Below, in pieces: positions 16,227 through 25,308 of a stretch of 43,289 nucleotides of DNA. The number at the start of each line of letters is the position of its first letter. Within the stretch, counting starts at the first letter, position 1. Source of the DNA: Desulfobulbaceae bacterium (lineage in GTDB: Bacteria > Desulfobacterota > Desulfobulbia > Desulfobulbales > Desulfobulbaceae); the NCBI GenBank assembly GCA_012744275.1, contig JAAYIE010000080.1:1-43289 (forward strand), read 5' to 3'. The notes under the pieces are model-generated. The model made no database searches. It was not told the origin of the DNA and saw only the letters and a list, made by a program, of their open reading frames with translations. A program made the position numbers and the translations under genes.

Positions 16227-16922
16227 TCAGTTGCTGCCCTCGCTCGTCCCGATAAAGCGGTATACTGCAGCGCCCAGAACCGCACCAATGATTGGGGCTG
16301 CCCAGAACAGCCAAAGCTGAGCAATGTAAGGAGCACCGGCATACAGGGCCACGCCCAGACTCCGGGCAGGGTTGACCGAGGTGTTGGTAACCGGAATACT
16401 AATCAGGTGAATAAGGGTAAGGCACAGGCCAATGGCGATGGGCGCCATGCCCTGGGGCGCCCGGGCATCGGTTGCGCCAAGAATAACCACCAAAAACATC
16501 ATGGTCATAACGATCTCACAGACCAGGGCAGCCAGCATGGAATATTTCCCCGGTGAAAGATCGCCATAGCCGTTGGAGGCAAATCCTGCGCTGACCTCGA
16601 AGCCGGTCTGGCCGCTGGCGATAACAAAGAGCACGCCACCGGCAACGACTGCGCCAGCCACCTGGGCCGCAATATACGGCAGCAGTTTGCCGGCAGGAAA
16701 ACGTCCGCCCGCCCACAAACCAATGGAAACCGCCGGGTTGAAATGCCCGCCGGAAATATGGCCGACCGCATAGGCCATGGTCAGTACGGTCAGACCAAAG
16801 GCCAAAGAAACACCGAGCAGACCGATACCCACATTGGGAAAAGCCGCCGCCAGCACCGCACTGCCGCAACCGCCCAACACCAGCCAAAAAGTCCCAAAAA
16901 ACTCAGCCCCCAATTGCTTCAT
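16227..16922 (-). CDS. aqpZ: Aquaporin Z
   Basis: Predicted 231-residue water channel of the inner membrane. Both pore motifs are present: HFNPAVS (NPA at 62-64) and SVNPARSLG (NPA at 184-186, with selectivity-filter Arg187). F43 and H172 fit the narrow aromatic/arginine filter of water-specific aquaporins rather than glycerol facilitators. Six membrane spans and two half-helices fit the family length. The ATG at 16922 is preceded by GGGAGAG, so the longer frame back to 17039 is not used. A good candidate promoter lies at 16969-16996. The gene appears monocistronic. Confidence 0.95.
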   Translation of the reverse strand: MKQLGAEFFGTFWLVLGGCGSAVLAAAFPNVGIGLLGVSLAFGLTVLTMAYAVGHISGGHFNPAVSIGLWAGGRFPAGKLLPYIAAQVAGAVVAGGVLFVIASGQTGFEVSAGFASNGYGDLSPGKYSMLAALVCEIVMTMMFLVVILGATDARAPQGMAPIAIGLCLTLIHLISIPVTNTSVNPARSLGVALYAGAPYIAQLWLFWAAPIIGAVLGAAVYRFIGTSEGSN

Positions 16923-17434
16923 TATTGCTCTCCCTAGAAATGAAAAATAAAAAACGGATGATTGCGAGACTATAACTCGACTGCATACTGTATCAAAGTA
17001 AAGAAATGGTAAATTTTTATAGGCCTGCCTTAAACGCACCCATTCTTACTCTTCCTGATGGTCGGGAGCGAATCTCCCCAAACCGGCCAAAATACGCGGC
17101 ATGCAAAAAATGATAAGGCTTTTGGGGCTCTTGGTATTGCACAGCCATTCATTTTGCTAGAAGTTGGAGGGCAATAGCAGTACAGTACTGCCCCTGTTGC
17201 TATCAGTGTATTTGCATGGCAAAGCCTTTTCAGGGCATTGTTCCCATGGCCGGGTGCCTGTTTAATCTGACTGATCACAGCAAATGTCGCAGGGGCGGGA
17301 AGGGCGCGGAACAGGCATAGATACAGTGCGGCGGTACATCCTTTGAATATCCAACCAGGCTGACACCCGGGAGTGACACAGAGGGGCACTTAGATCTGCA
17401 ATGAGTTACGGTTTTGAATTTTCGACTTAATATC
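16923..17434. other. Divergent intergenic region before the PBP gene
   Basis: This 512-bp gap lies between divergent aqpZ and the penicillin-binding protein gene. It holds the candidate aqpZ promoter and an inverted repeat GCAGTA-CAG-TACTGC at 17177-17191. A nine-codon ORF (17401-17430) ends just before the PBP ATG but has no ribosome binding site. Nothing else is recognisable. Confidence 0.4.
16969..16996 (-). promoter_or_regulatory. Candidate sigma-70 promoter of aqpZ
   Basis: On the minus strand TTGATA (16996-16991) is followed after 16 bases by TATAGT (16974-16969). Both hexamers are close to consensus and lie about 50 bases before the aqpZ start. Confidence 0.55.
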
Positions 17435-20400
17435 ATGAAAATACTACGTTATATTCTATTGTCGTTTGTGGTCGCCAGTGTTGTGGCTGTCCTGGCAGGG
17501 GCTGGTTTTCTCTACTATCAGATCGCGATCGTACCTGCGCCGGAGATGTCGGAAGAGAACATCAATGAAATTCTGGGCAGGGAAAGTCCGGTCTTTTACA
17601 GCGATGGTGTTACCCAGTTTGGCGTGCTTTTCGAAGACATCCATCGACAGTACCTCAAGTATGAAGATATCCCCCAACACTTCATCAATGCCCTGATTGC
17701 TGCCGAAGATAGCCAGTATTTCAATCATTTCGGTATAGATATCCCTGGCATTGTCAGGGCTCTCATCGTCAACTTCAAAGCCGGCCGGATCGTCCAGGGC
17801 GGCAGTACCATCTCCCAGCAAACGGCAAAGAACCTGTTCAAGCGCGAAGCGCGCAGCATACCGGCAAAAATCAAGGAACTGTTACAGGCCTTTCGTTTGG
17901 AACATCGCTATTCCAAGGAAAAAATTCTCGAATTTTACTGCAACCAGTTCTATGTCAGTGGCAATGGCCACGGTCTTGGTGTAGCGGCGCGTTATTTTTT
18001 TGACAAAGAGCCGGCCGAACTGACGATGCTCGAGTCAGCCTTCATCGCGGGCAGTGTCAAGCGGCCCAACTATTACAATCCCTTTTTACAGAAAAATCGG
18101 GAAGATCCCATAGAAACCAAGAAGCGAGCCATGGAACGGGTGCGCTATGTTTTGCAGCAGATGCTTAAAGAAAGGATGATCAATCAGGAACAGTTCCTGT
18201 CAGCGCGAACAACCGAAATTGAGTTCAAGCAGGGTAAGATGTCGTATGAGCACAACGCAACCATGGACCTGGTCAGGGAGGGGGTCAGCTCGCCAATTAT
18301 TGACGAATATCTGGAAGAAAAGGGCATCTCCAACATCTCCACCTCTGGTGCGCGCGTTATTACCACCATTGACAAGGAACTGCAGCACAAGACCGTGCGC
18401 GCCCTGCGCAGCCAGCTTTCCCAACTGGATGTGGTGCTCAGGGGGTATAAGCGCGAGGAAGTGCAAAAGGAATATGCGGAACTGCACTACAGCGGAGATG
18501 AAGACATTGAACCAGGCGCCTTTGTCTTTGGTACCTTTACCGGCAAGGATGAGGCAAGCGGCCTTTTGCGAGTTCAGCTTGCACAGGATCGGCAGGGTTT
18601 CCTTGCCGCAGACAGTTTTGACAACCTGGCCGGCTCTCTGGCCATCCACAGACAGGGCCCCTGGGCCAAGGTTACGGCTGCAGACAAGAATGCCCTGCGC
18701 GCCCAGCTGCAACCTGGCGATCAGGTATATGTGAGCGTGCGCGAGGTTCCTGCAGCAAATAGCGAGCTACTGTTCCTTGATCTGGAACGCTACCCCAAGG
18801 TGGAAGGCGGTGCCATTGTACTGCAGCAGGGTGCAATTCGGGCGATAAGCGGCGGCATGTCCAACGTGCATTTCAACCGGGCCACCAGTGCGCGCCGCTT
18901 GATGGGTTCGGCCTTCAAACCCTTTCTCTATGCCGCGGCCCTGCAGCTTGGCTGGAGTCCGGTGGATATGCTTAACAATCGCCGCAATGTATTTGTCTTC
19001 ATGGATCAACCGTATTTTCCCCGGCCAGATCATACCAGCCCCAATAGTGAAGTCAGCCTGAGCTGGGCTGGAGTAACCTCTGAAAACCTGGCCACCGTAT
19101 GGCTCCTGTACCATCTCACCGACCATCTGGAACTGCCGGCCCTGCGTGAAATCGCCCAGCAGGTTGACATGGCCCCCAAAGTGGAAAACGGTCAGCAGGA
19201 AAGCTATGATCAGTACAAGCAGCGCATGCAGAACACCTTTGGCCTGTGGGTATCGAAGGGCATGGTGGAACAGGCAGCCTATGATGCTGCGGTGCGGGCC
19301 TTGAAAACAGACTTTCTCTTTGCCGGCAACCAGCAGGAGTATGAGCGGCTGACCCGATTGCCCTATGGTTATAACTACAACAAGTATGCAGGCATCGTAC
19401 GCGCCAACCGCTCTGGAAACAAGCCAGCTGATGTGCAGCGCAACCTGGGTCTGCTTTTCCCCTCCTTCCTCGGCATTCGTTCCCGCTTGCCACAGATGGT
19501 GGCGTACCGGCAGTATGTGCACAGCTACAGGCCCATTGTCGATCCGGATATGGCCTTTGACAACCCCGAGTTTGCCGCTGCCATAAGCGAGCGTGAACGG
19601 GCGTTGCGTGGGTCTGGTGATGGCGCCGGCGCGCAGGGTGCTTTGTATCGTACTGGTACCGGTTCGGTTATTTTCAGTTTGCGCACGAATGTACCCGACA
19701 ATTGGCTGCTGCTGTCTCCAAGTGATCTGCAAACCCAATTCACCATTATGGGTCCAGCCCAGGAGCATGCCTTCTGGCAGCGGGTGCTGCTGGAGGGGGT
19801 GATCAGTGCAGAATCCCTTGCCCAGGTAGAACAGCAGATGCAAAAAGAGAGCACACGCTTTGATATCAAGCATGCCTACACCCTGGATCTACTCAGCGAA
19901 TTGCGGGATTTTCGGGTTATGCTCAACCTGCAGTACCTTATCCACCTGGCCCGGGCCTGTGGGGTGGAGAGCAACATTGAACCGGTGCTGTCCCTGCCGC
20001 TCGGTTCTAATGTGGTTACCTTGTCGGAGCTGACCAGGGTGTATGAGACCATCGTTACCGGCAACCGCTACGATCCTGCCGATGCTGAGGCCATGAGCCG
20101 TACGGCAGGGGAAAGCCGGGTGGATCGCGATGGCCCGTCTTTGATCGACCGTATTGTTACCCCAGACGGTAAGGAAGTGTACAACCGCAGGGCCTATGCA
20201 ACCCGTGTTTTTGACGGCAGAACCTCTGCTGCAGTGAGCAACATCTTGCAAAACGTGGTGAGCTACGGCACGGGCAAATATGCCGCAGCCAATGTGGGCC
20301 TGCACAGTGCCAATCCGGAGACCGAGCAAAAACTGGCCCGGATCAAGCAGGCCCTGCCACTGCTGGGGAAAACCGGCACTGCCAACGAATACCGCAACGC

Positions 20401-20854
20401 CACCTTTATCGGCTATGTACCCGTGTTGGCCCAGGACGATCCTTCGGTCTTAAGCCTTGAAGGTGGGTATACGGTAGGGGTGTATACTGGCTACGACATC
20501 AACCTGCCCATGGTGCAGGGTGCAGCCCGTATTAGTGGCTCGCGGGGTGCTCTACCTGCCTGGAGTACCATAGCCCAGGCACTGATTGACTACGAACAGA
20601 TTGGCGACAGGGTGGATATGGCTGATCTGCAGTTCAATACCGGTCTGCCTTTACGCTATCCCGAGGTGGGACAAATATTTTTGCCGGTGAACCCCGGCCA
20701 GGGCGGCAGGGTGGTAAGCGGCAGCGCAGGTCTGCGCCAGCAGACGGCACCACCACAGGCGGCTAGCCTTGATGTGGGCAGCCAGGACAAAGGGGTGTTT
20801 GAACCTAAACGTGTATTTGCGCCGTTCTGGCGCAGCAACGGCGGAGAAAACTGA
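17435..20854 (+). CDS. Class A penicillin-binding protein (GT51 plus transpeptidase) with a large insertion
   Basis: Predicted 1139-residue bifunctional peptidoglycan synthase. A membrane anchor (about 7-30) precedes a GT51 glycosyltransferase domain (about 60-230) with catalytic Glu91 in AAEDSQYFNHFGID, the QGGSTISQQ motif and RLEHRYSKEKILEFYCN. The transpeptidase motifs are SAFK (Ser492), SEN (Ser549) and KTGT (K979). The 428 residues between SEN and KTGT are well above the usual span, so roughly 200-250 extra residues are inserted there. They contain Gln- and Tyr-rich helices and no motif I recognise. The ATG at 17435 is chosen over a TTG at 17414 because the membrane anchor starts there. 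It sits alone, facing the PHP gene. Confidence 0.88.
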   Translation: MKILRYILLSFVVASVVAVLAGAGFLYYQIAIVPAPEMSEENINEILGRESPVFYSDGVTQFGVLFEDIHRQYLKYEDIPQHFINALIAAEDSQYFNHFGIDIPGIVRALIVNFKAGRIVQGGSTISQQTAKNLFKREARSIPAKIKELLQAFRLEHRYSKEKILEFYCNQFYVSGNGHGLGVAARYFFDKEPAELTMLESAFIAGSVKRPNYYNPFLQKNREDPIETKKRAMERVRYVLQQMLKERMINQEQFLSARTTEIEFKQGKMSYEHNATMDLVREGVSSPIIDEYLEEKGISNISTSGARVITTIDKELQHKTVRALRSQLSQLDVVLRGYKREEVQKEYAELHYSGDEDIEPGAFVFGTFTGKDEASGLLRVQLAQDRQGFLAADSFDNLAGSLAIHRQGPWAKVTAADKNALRAQLQPGDQVYVSVREVPAANSELLFLDLERYPKVEGGAIVLQQGAIRAISGGMSNVHFNRATSARRLMGSAFKPFLYAAALQLGWSPVDMLNNRRNVFVFMDQPYFPRPDHTSPNSEVSLSWAGVTSENLATVWLLYHLTDHLELPALREIAQQVDMAPKVENGQQESYDQYKQRMQNTFGLWVSKGMVEQAAYDAAVRALKTDFLFAGNQQEYERLTRLPYGYNYNKYAGIVRANRSGNKPADVQRNLGLLFPSFLGIRSRLPQMVAYRQYVHSYRPIVDPDMAFDNPEFAAAISERERALRGSGDGAGAQGALYRTGTGSVIFSLRTNVPDNWLLLSPSDLQTQFTIMGPAQEHAFWQRVLLEGVISAESLAQVEQQMQKESTRFDIKHAYTLDLLSELRDFRVMLNLQYLIHLARACGVESNIEPVLSLPLGSNVVTLSELTRVYETIVTGNRYDPADAEAMSRTAGESRVDRDGPSLIDRIVTPDGKEVYNRRAYATRVFDGRTSAAVSNILQNVVSYGTGKYAAANVGLHSANPETEQKLARIKQALPLLGKTGTANEYRNATFIGYVPVLAQDDPSVLSLEGGYTVGVYTGYDINLPMVQGAARISGSRGALPAWSTIAQALIDYEQIGDRVDMADLQFNTGLPLRYPEVGQIFLPVNPGQGGRVVSGSAGLRQQTAPPQAASLDVGSQDKGVFEPKRVFAPFWRSNGGEN

Positions 20855-21085
20855 TATTTTCGCAGTCCAGACGAGGTGTTACGCGGTTGTCTGTTGCTTA
20901 AGACGCGGGGGTGTAATATGCCCGCTGCCGTATGGCTTGGTACGCTCTGTGGTGGCTCCCGGATGCCAACAAGTGAAAGCCGTTTAAATATGGGCATTGG
21001 AACCTGTTGCCGTACTGTGTTGAATGCAGGGGGTTGGACAATCGGCTGATCGGCCAAGTGACACGCCCCGATGCAAGCAGCCTGC
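20855..21085. other. Intergenic region between convergent genes
   Basis: This 231-bp gap separates the convergent PBP and PHP genes. I see no clear terminator with a T-run and no coding sequence. Confidence 0.3.
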
Positions 21086-21730
21086 CTACACTTTTTCGAC
21101 CAGGCTCCTCATATTCTTCCGGACCTGCAGGTACTCTTCCTTACTGAGCCCGGCTCCGAGCCCTACCTTTTCGGCCATTGCTGCGCTTAAAAAATCGCCA
21201 GGTGCATGGCCATCGGCGTTGATGGCCATGGGTGCACCGGCACGGCGCGCCATCTGGACCACATGTCCATTGGTCAAACTGTGGCCCTTGCGGCCAGAGA
21301 GTTCCACCAGAATATTTCTGCTGGCGGCAAGTTCTGCCTCCTCCAGGGTGATAAAACCAGGATGTGCAAGCAGATCAACATCCGCCTCCAAAGCGGCCCG
21401 GTTTGTCCCAGGAGCAACTGGTTCCACCGGGGTTTCACCATGTACAACGATTATCTGCGCCCCTAAAGCGCGGCATTCAGCCGCTAAATCCCGGATGTGC
21501 GGTGGCGGTACATGGGTCAGCTCCACGCCCACAATAAGTCTGGTGCTGTTCACCGCATTCAGCGTCTTGGCCACCTTGAGCAGATTAGGAATCAGGATAT
21601 GGATGTTGGATGCATCCGCATGGTCGGTAATGGCAACGGCTGTATAACCAAGTTGCTCAAAGCGGCGTACATGCTCTGATGGTACCAGGGCTCCGTCACT
21701 AAAAAAGGTATGGCTGTGCAGGTCGATCAT
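21086..21730 (-). CDS. PHP-domain metal-dependent phosphoesterase
   Basis: Predicted 214-residue PHP-family hydrolase. The metal-binding blocks are DLHSHTFFSDG at the N terminus, ITDHAD (about 35-40), GVELTH, VVHGET, LLAHPGF and INADGHAPGD near the C terminus, covering the usual four PHP motifs. Such short stand-alone PHP proteins include histidinol-phosphatase-like enzymes and nucleotide or RNA phosphodiesterases; the substrate cannot be read from sequence. No histidine biosynthesis gene is in the window. No strong ribosome binding site precedes the ATG. It lies downstream of miaB on the same strand, across 120 bp that carry dispersed repeat copy C. Confidence 0.82.
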   Translation of the reverse strand: MIDLHSHTFFSDGALVPSEHVRRFEQLGYTAVAITDHADASNIHILIPNLLKVAKTLNAVNSTRLIVGVELTHVPPPHIRDLAAECRALGAQIIVVHGETPVEPVAPGTNRAALEADVDLLAHPGFITLEEAELAASRNILVELSGRKGHSLTNGHVVQMARRAGAPMAINADGHAPGDFLSAAMAEKVGLGAGLSKEEYLQVRKNMRSLVEKV

Positions 21731-21770
21731 GGCAGTTATGGGGTTAAAATGAATAAGAATGCAGGCCTTG

Positions 21771-21824
21771 CTCCAGTTCCAGATTCAAGTTGCTCTCAGG
21801 GTGGCGAGAAAATACGAAGCTTAA
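21771..21824 (+). repeat. Dispersed intergenic repeat, copy C (partial)
   Basis: Shorter and more diverged copy of the element at 10804 and 15314. It shares CCAGATTCAAG, then CTCAGGGTGGCGAGAAAA. In the same frame as the other copies it reads FQIQVALRVARKYEA and then stops at 21822-21824. It sits between miaB and the PHP gene, both on the minus strand. Confidence 0.45.
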
Positions 21825-21850
21825 AAAGACCTGGTAATGTGAAATTGGAA

Positions 21851-23221
21851 TTACTGCGCTATGCCCCGCAGGGAATGCGGTCCGGCATGCTCTATCAGCA
21901 CGTGGGTGATGTCGCCGACAGCCGGCATGGATCGGCCAGGTTGAAGCTGGAAATGCACCACCTGGTTGGCTGCACTTCTGCCGCGGCCTGTTTGGGCGGA
22001 TATATGTTCAACCAATATCTCAACTTTCTTGTGCATCAACATGATATTCCATGCCAAACTAATTTCAGTCTGCTTTTGTTGCAGGCGTGCCAAACGTTCA
22101 CTTTTAATATCTTCAGCGATTTTATCGGCAAAGCCAGTTGAACGGGCCTGGGGTCTGTCGGAATACTTGAAGGAGAACGAACTGTGAAAACGGACGTCTT
22201 GCAAAAGTTGTATGGTTGCCACGAAATCCTGTTCTGATTCTCCTGGAAAACCAACAATAAAATCCGTAGCCAGGGCAATATCGGGCCGCATGCGTCGCAA
22301 TTCCTCCACCTTGGCAAGGTACTCTTCTGCGCTGTAGCCGCGATTCATCCGCGCCAGTACCTGATTTGAACCGGACTGCACAGGCAGGTGGAAATGCGGG
22401 CATAATACCTCAAGCTCGGCAAAGCAGCGTATCAGGCCCCTGTCCAGATCTTTGGGATGCGAGGTGGTGAAACGCAGGCGCTTCAGACCCTGCACCAGGG
22501 CAACCGCCCGCAGCAAATCCGGAAAGGTGATGGCCTGGTCTGCCACGCGGTTGGTCTTGCCATATGAATTGACATTTTGTCCGAGCAGGGTGATTTCGCG
22601 CACTCCCTGGGCAACCAGCAACTCCACCTCTTCCAGGATATCGGCAAGCGGTCTGCTGATTTCCCGCCCCCTGGTATAGGGCACCACGCAGTAGCTGCAA
22701 AAATTGTTACACCCTTGCATGATATTAACATAACGTTGCACAGGCCTGGCCACAGCGCTGGATTTTTGTGTGGGTGTCTCCCGGAGCAGTTGCTGAAAAG
22801 GAGGAATGGCAAAGTTGGCATCCAAATCAAGCGCCACCTTATGATGCAGCTCACCTTTCTCAAGCTGGTCAAGCAGGGCAGGGAGCTGGTAGAGCTGTTG
22901 GGTGCCCAGCACCAAATCCACATGGGGCATACGCTCAATAATCTTTCTGCCTTCCTGCTGGGCAACACAACCACAGACGCCAATACGGATCTGGCGGAAA
23001 TGTCTGTTTTTCTCCTTCAGCTCGCGCAGTTGCCCAAGGAGACTGTATACCTTCTGTTCGGCCTTGTCGCGGATACTGCAGGTGTTGACCAGGATGAGAT
23101 CCGCGGCCTCGGGCATATCACTGTAAACGTAGCCATTTTGGCTGAGCAGTTGCCCCATGATTTCGGAATCCCGCTCATTCATTTGGCAGCCAAATGTTTT
23201 TATATGAACAACTTTAGCCAT
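21851..23221 (-). CDS. miaB: tRNA-2-methylthio-N6-dimethylallyladenosine synthase MiaB
   Basis: Predicted 456-residue radical SAM methylthiotransferase that adds the methylthio group to i6A37 in tRNAs reading U-starting codons. The N-terminal UPF0004 domain supplies three cysteines for the auxiliary cluster (C12 in TFGCQMNERDS, C48 in NTCSIRD, C83 in GVCGCVAQQ). The radical SAM cluster is C171, C175 and C178 in QGCNNFCSYC, followed by VPYTRGREISRP. A TRAM domain lies at the C terminus (about 385-450). Length is typical. It begins 38 bases after the DUF4911-like gene. MiaA, which makes its substrate, is encoded at 27064-28044. Confidence 0.96.
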   Translation of the reverse strand: MAKVVHIKTFGCQMNERDSEIMGQLLSQNGYVYSDMPEAADLILVNTCSIRDKAEQKVYSLLGQLRELKEKNRHFRQIRIGVCGCVAQQEGRKIIERMPHVDLVLGTQQLYQLPALLDQLEKGELHHKVALDLDANFAIPPFQQLLRETPTQKSSAVARPVQRYVNIMQGCNNFCSYCVVPYTRGREISRPLADILEEVELLVAQGVREITLLGQNVNSYGKTNRVADQAITFPDLLRAVALVQGLKRLRFTTSHPKDLDRGLIRCFAELEVLCPHFHLPVQSGSNQVLARMNRGYSAEEYLAKVEELRRMRPDIALATDFIVGFPGESEQDFVATIQLLQDVRFHSSFSFKYSDRPQARSTGFADKIAEDIKSERLARLQQKQTEISLAWNIMLMHKKVEILVEHISAQTGRGRSAANQVVHFQLQPGRSMPAVGDITHVLIEHAGPHSLRGIAQ

Positions 23222-23259
23222 AACAACAGTATGATAACTAAAAAACCTAAAGATTTGCC

Positions 23260-23475
23260 TTAAGAAAAAGCAGGGTAGGGCGTCAAGCTCGGTGCAAGCG
23301 ACTCCATCAGTTGTATCAGCTCAACATAGGAGCAGGAGGGCGTTTGAATGCGAATCAGCCCTTTTTCCGCTGCAATGGTGCTCAACATGGCCAAACCGTC
23401 GTAGCCTTCCAGGATATGGCGCAGCCAACTGATGCGAGCTGGACGGATAACACAAAAGAGGGACACTATTTCCAT
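23260..23475 (-). CDS. Small DUF4911-like protein
   Basis: Predicted 71-residue cytoplasmic protein. Its pattern, an N-terminal beta strand, then ISWLRHILEGYDGLAML, a short strand and a C-terminal helix, matches the DUF4911 family seen next to miaB in Desulfobacterota. The function of that family is not known to me. It lies directly upstream of miaB and downstream of purB on the same strand, so co-expression with miaB is likely. No catalytic motif is visible. The ribosome binding site is poor. Confidence 0.68.
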   Translation of the reverse strand: MEIVSLFCVIRPARISWLRHILEGYDGLAMLSTIAAEKGLIRIQTPSCSYVELIQLMESLAPSLTPYPAFS

Positions 23476-23692
23476 GTCGTTTTTTACCGGGTTGCAGCGG
23501 TTCAGCTAAAGGAACTCATCCAAGGGGCTCCTAACACTGTTCCAATGTCATCTTCAAATTGTGCTTTCTATGGTGTCGGCATCGGTCGGCACCAGAAACC
23601 CTCGCCGGGCAGGCCAACTTTTAGGCCTGCGCCGCATTTTCTTTGCTTCTTTGCAAAAAAAGCAAAGCATAACTTGCAATCAGACACTGGTG
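23476..23692. other. Intergenic region with two hairpins
   Basis: This 217-bp gap lies between leftward purB and the DUF4911-like gene. It holds two inverted repeats: GCAGGCC and GGCCTGC with an 8-base loop near 23609-23630, and CTTTGCTT with AAGCAAAG at 23641-23667. Together they may end the purB transcript, though neither has the classic T-run on the minus strand. Confidence 0.45.
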
Positions 23693-25141
23693 CTACACGT
23701 GCAGGGAGGCATCTATATTGGTAAATTCACCGGAATGTCGATGTAGTACTGGCTCAACCTGTTCCTTAAGAAAATCCAAAGTTTGCGCCTCGGCCCGACC
23801 GGTAAAACTCTGGTAATCGGTTAGCAGTTCTTCCAGTTCACGGGTGGAGAAGGGGATAGCCGCATCATCTCCCAACCGCTTGAGCAGATCATTGCTGCCA
23901 CCATTTTGCTTAACCTCGTAGCCTGCAGCCACAGAGTGCCCGCGAATAACTTCATGCATGGTCTGGCGGCTTTCACCGTGTTCTACACAGGCCATGAGAA
24001 TTTTTTCCGTGGCCATAAAGGGTAGTTCTTCCTGCAGATGTTTTTCAATCTGCTTGGGATAGACCACTATGTTTTCACTGATATTCATATAGAGCCGCAA
24101 GACCGCATCGGTTAAGAGAAAGGCCTGGGCCATGTCCATACGACGAATGGCGGAATCGTCCAGGGTGCGCTCAAACCATTGATTGGCCGCAGTGGCGGCA
24201 AAATTGGTCGGCAGGCCCATAAGTTTACGGGCCAGTCCGGTCATGCGCTCAGAACGCATGGGATTTCGCTTATAGGCCATGGCTGAACTGCCAACCTGTT
24301 TTTCCTCAAAGGGCTCTTCCTGTACCTTCAAGTTGGCGAGCAGGCGCAGATCAACCGCGAATTTATGGGCGGATGCGCCAATGCCGGTCAGGGTTTCCAC
24401 AGTTTTCATATCCAGTTTGCGTGGATAGGTTTGGCCAGTTACAGCAAAGGTGCTGTCAAAGCCGAGTTTGCGCGCCACCCGCTGGTCCATTTCGCGTACC
24501 TTGGCATGATCACCCTCGAACAACTCCAGAAAGGTTGCCTGGGTACCGACCGTACCCTTGGCACCACGGGCCTTTAATTGAGCCTGCAGGGTGGTAATAT
24601 AATCTAAATCCATCAATAAATCCTGGATATAGAGAGTGGTGCGTTTGCCCACAGTCGTTGGTTGTGCAGGTTGATAGTGGGTATAGCCAAGGGTAGGCAG
24701 GTTAGCATGTTTGCGGGCAAAACGGGCCAGGTTGGCAATGGTGCGCAGCAGAGCTGCCTGAATCAGTTTCAAGGCCTCTTTTTGCACCACGAGATCGGTA
24801 TTACAGACAACAAACTGCGATGTTGCACCTAAATGGATAATAGGCTCGGCCAGGGGGCACTGTTGTCCATAGGCAAAGACATGGGCCATAACATCATGGC
24901 GGATTTCTTTCTCCTTTTCTTCGGCAACCTCGAAATTGATGTCTTCGGCATGCGCTTTGAGCTGGTCAATCATTTCGGAGGTGACGGCCTTCAAACCGAG
25001 TTCGTGTTGAGCCTCGGCCAGGGCGATCCAGCAACGCCGCCAGTGGGTAAATTTGTAACGTTCTGAAAATAAACGCTGCATCTCCGGACTGGTATAACGG
25101 GATACAAGCGGTTCCTGATAAATATCGCGGTTGGGTTGCAT
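23693..25141 (-). CDS. purB: Adenylosuccinate lyase
   Basis: Predicted 482-residue fumarase/aspartase superfamily enzyme. It releases fumarate from SAICAR and adenylosuccinate in purine synthesis. Visible motifs are LGATSQFVV (about 104-112), the TLGYTHYQPAQPTT histidine region (about 150-163) and the superfamily signature GSSAMAYKRNP (about 284-294). The frame extends to 25213, but the ATG at 25141 begins the conserved N terminus and follows AGGACA. The 167-bp region upstream is strongly AT-rich and probably carries its own promoter, separating purB from recJ. Confidence 0.95.
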   Translation of the reverse strand: MQPNRDIYQEPLVSRYTSPEMQRLFSERYKFTHWRRCWIALAEAQHELGLKAVTSEMIDQLKAHAEDINFEVAEEKEKEIRHDVMAHVFAYGQQCPLAEPIIHLGATSQFVVCNTDLVVQKEALKLIQAALLRTIANLARFARKHANLPTLGYTHYQPAQPTTVGKRTTLYIQDLLMDLDYITTLQAQLKARGAKGTVGTQATFLELFEGDHAKVREMDQRVARKLGFDSTFAVTGQTYPRKLDMKTVETLTGIGASAHKFAVDLRLLANLKVQEEPFEEKQVGSSAMAYKRNPMRSERMTGLARKLMGLPTNFAATAANQWFERTLDDSAIRRMDMAQAFLLTDAVLRLYMNISENIVVYPKQIEKHLQEELPFMATEKILMACVEHGESRQTMHEVIRGHSVAAGYEVKQNGGSNDLLKRLGDDAAIPFSTRELEELLTDYQSFTGRAEAQTLDFLKEQVEPVLHRHSGEFTNIDASLHV

Positions 25142-25308
25142 GGCTGTCCTGAAAGAAAGGAGTTGGAGGAAATCCGGCTTGGAGTAAGTGGCAAACTGCG
25201 CCTGCGTGCACATCCAGTACTATTTTTAAAGGTATATATACAATATGCACAATGTCGCATAATGTATATTATGTAAATTTATATATGCGCCTGGCTAACA
25301 CTGTGCCC
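25142..25308 (-). promoter_or_regulatory. AT-rich upstream region of purB
   Basis: The interval between recJ and purB contains long AT-rich runs such as TATATATAC and ATAATATACATTATG near 25235-25275, unlike the neighbouring coding DNA. This suggests a promoter for purB within the leftward gene run. Exact hexamers cannot be chosen with confidence. Confidence 0.4.

Noticed and set aside
17401-17430. Nine-codon ORF ending just before the PBP start
   Set aside because: No ribosome binding site and no amino acid bias that would suggest an attenuator peptide.
18767-19873. 368-codon open frame antisense to the PBP gene
   Set aside because: It is a mirror of a strongly coding PBP gene with intact catalytic motifs, and its translation shows no domain or signal I recognise.
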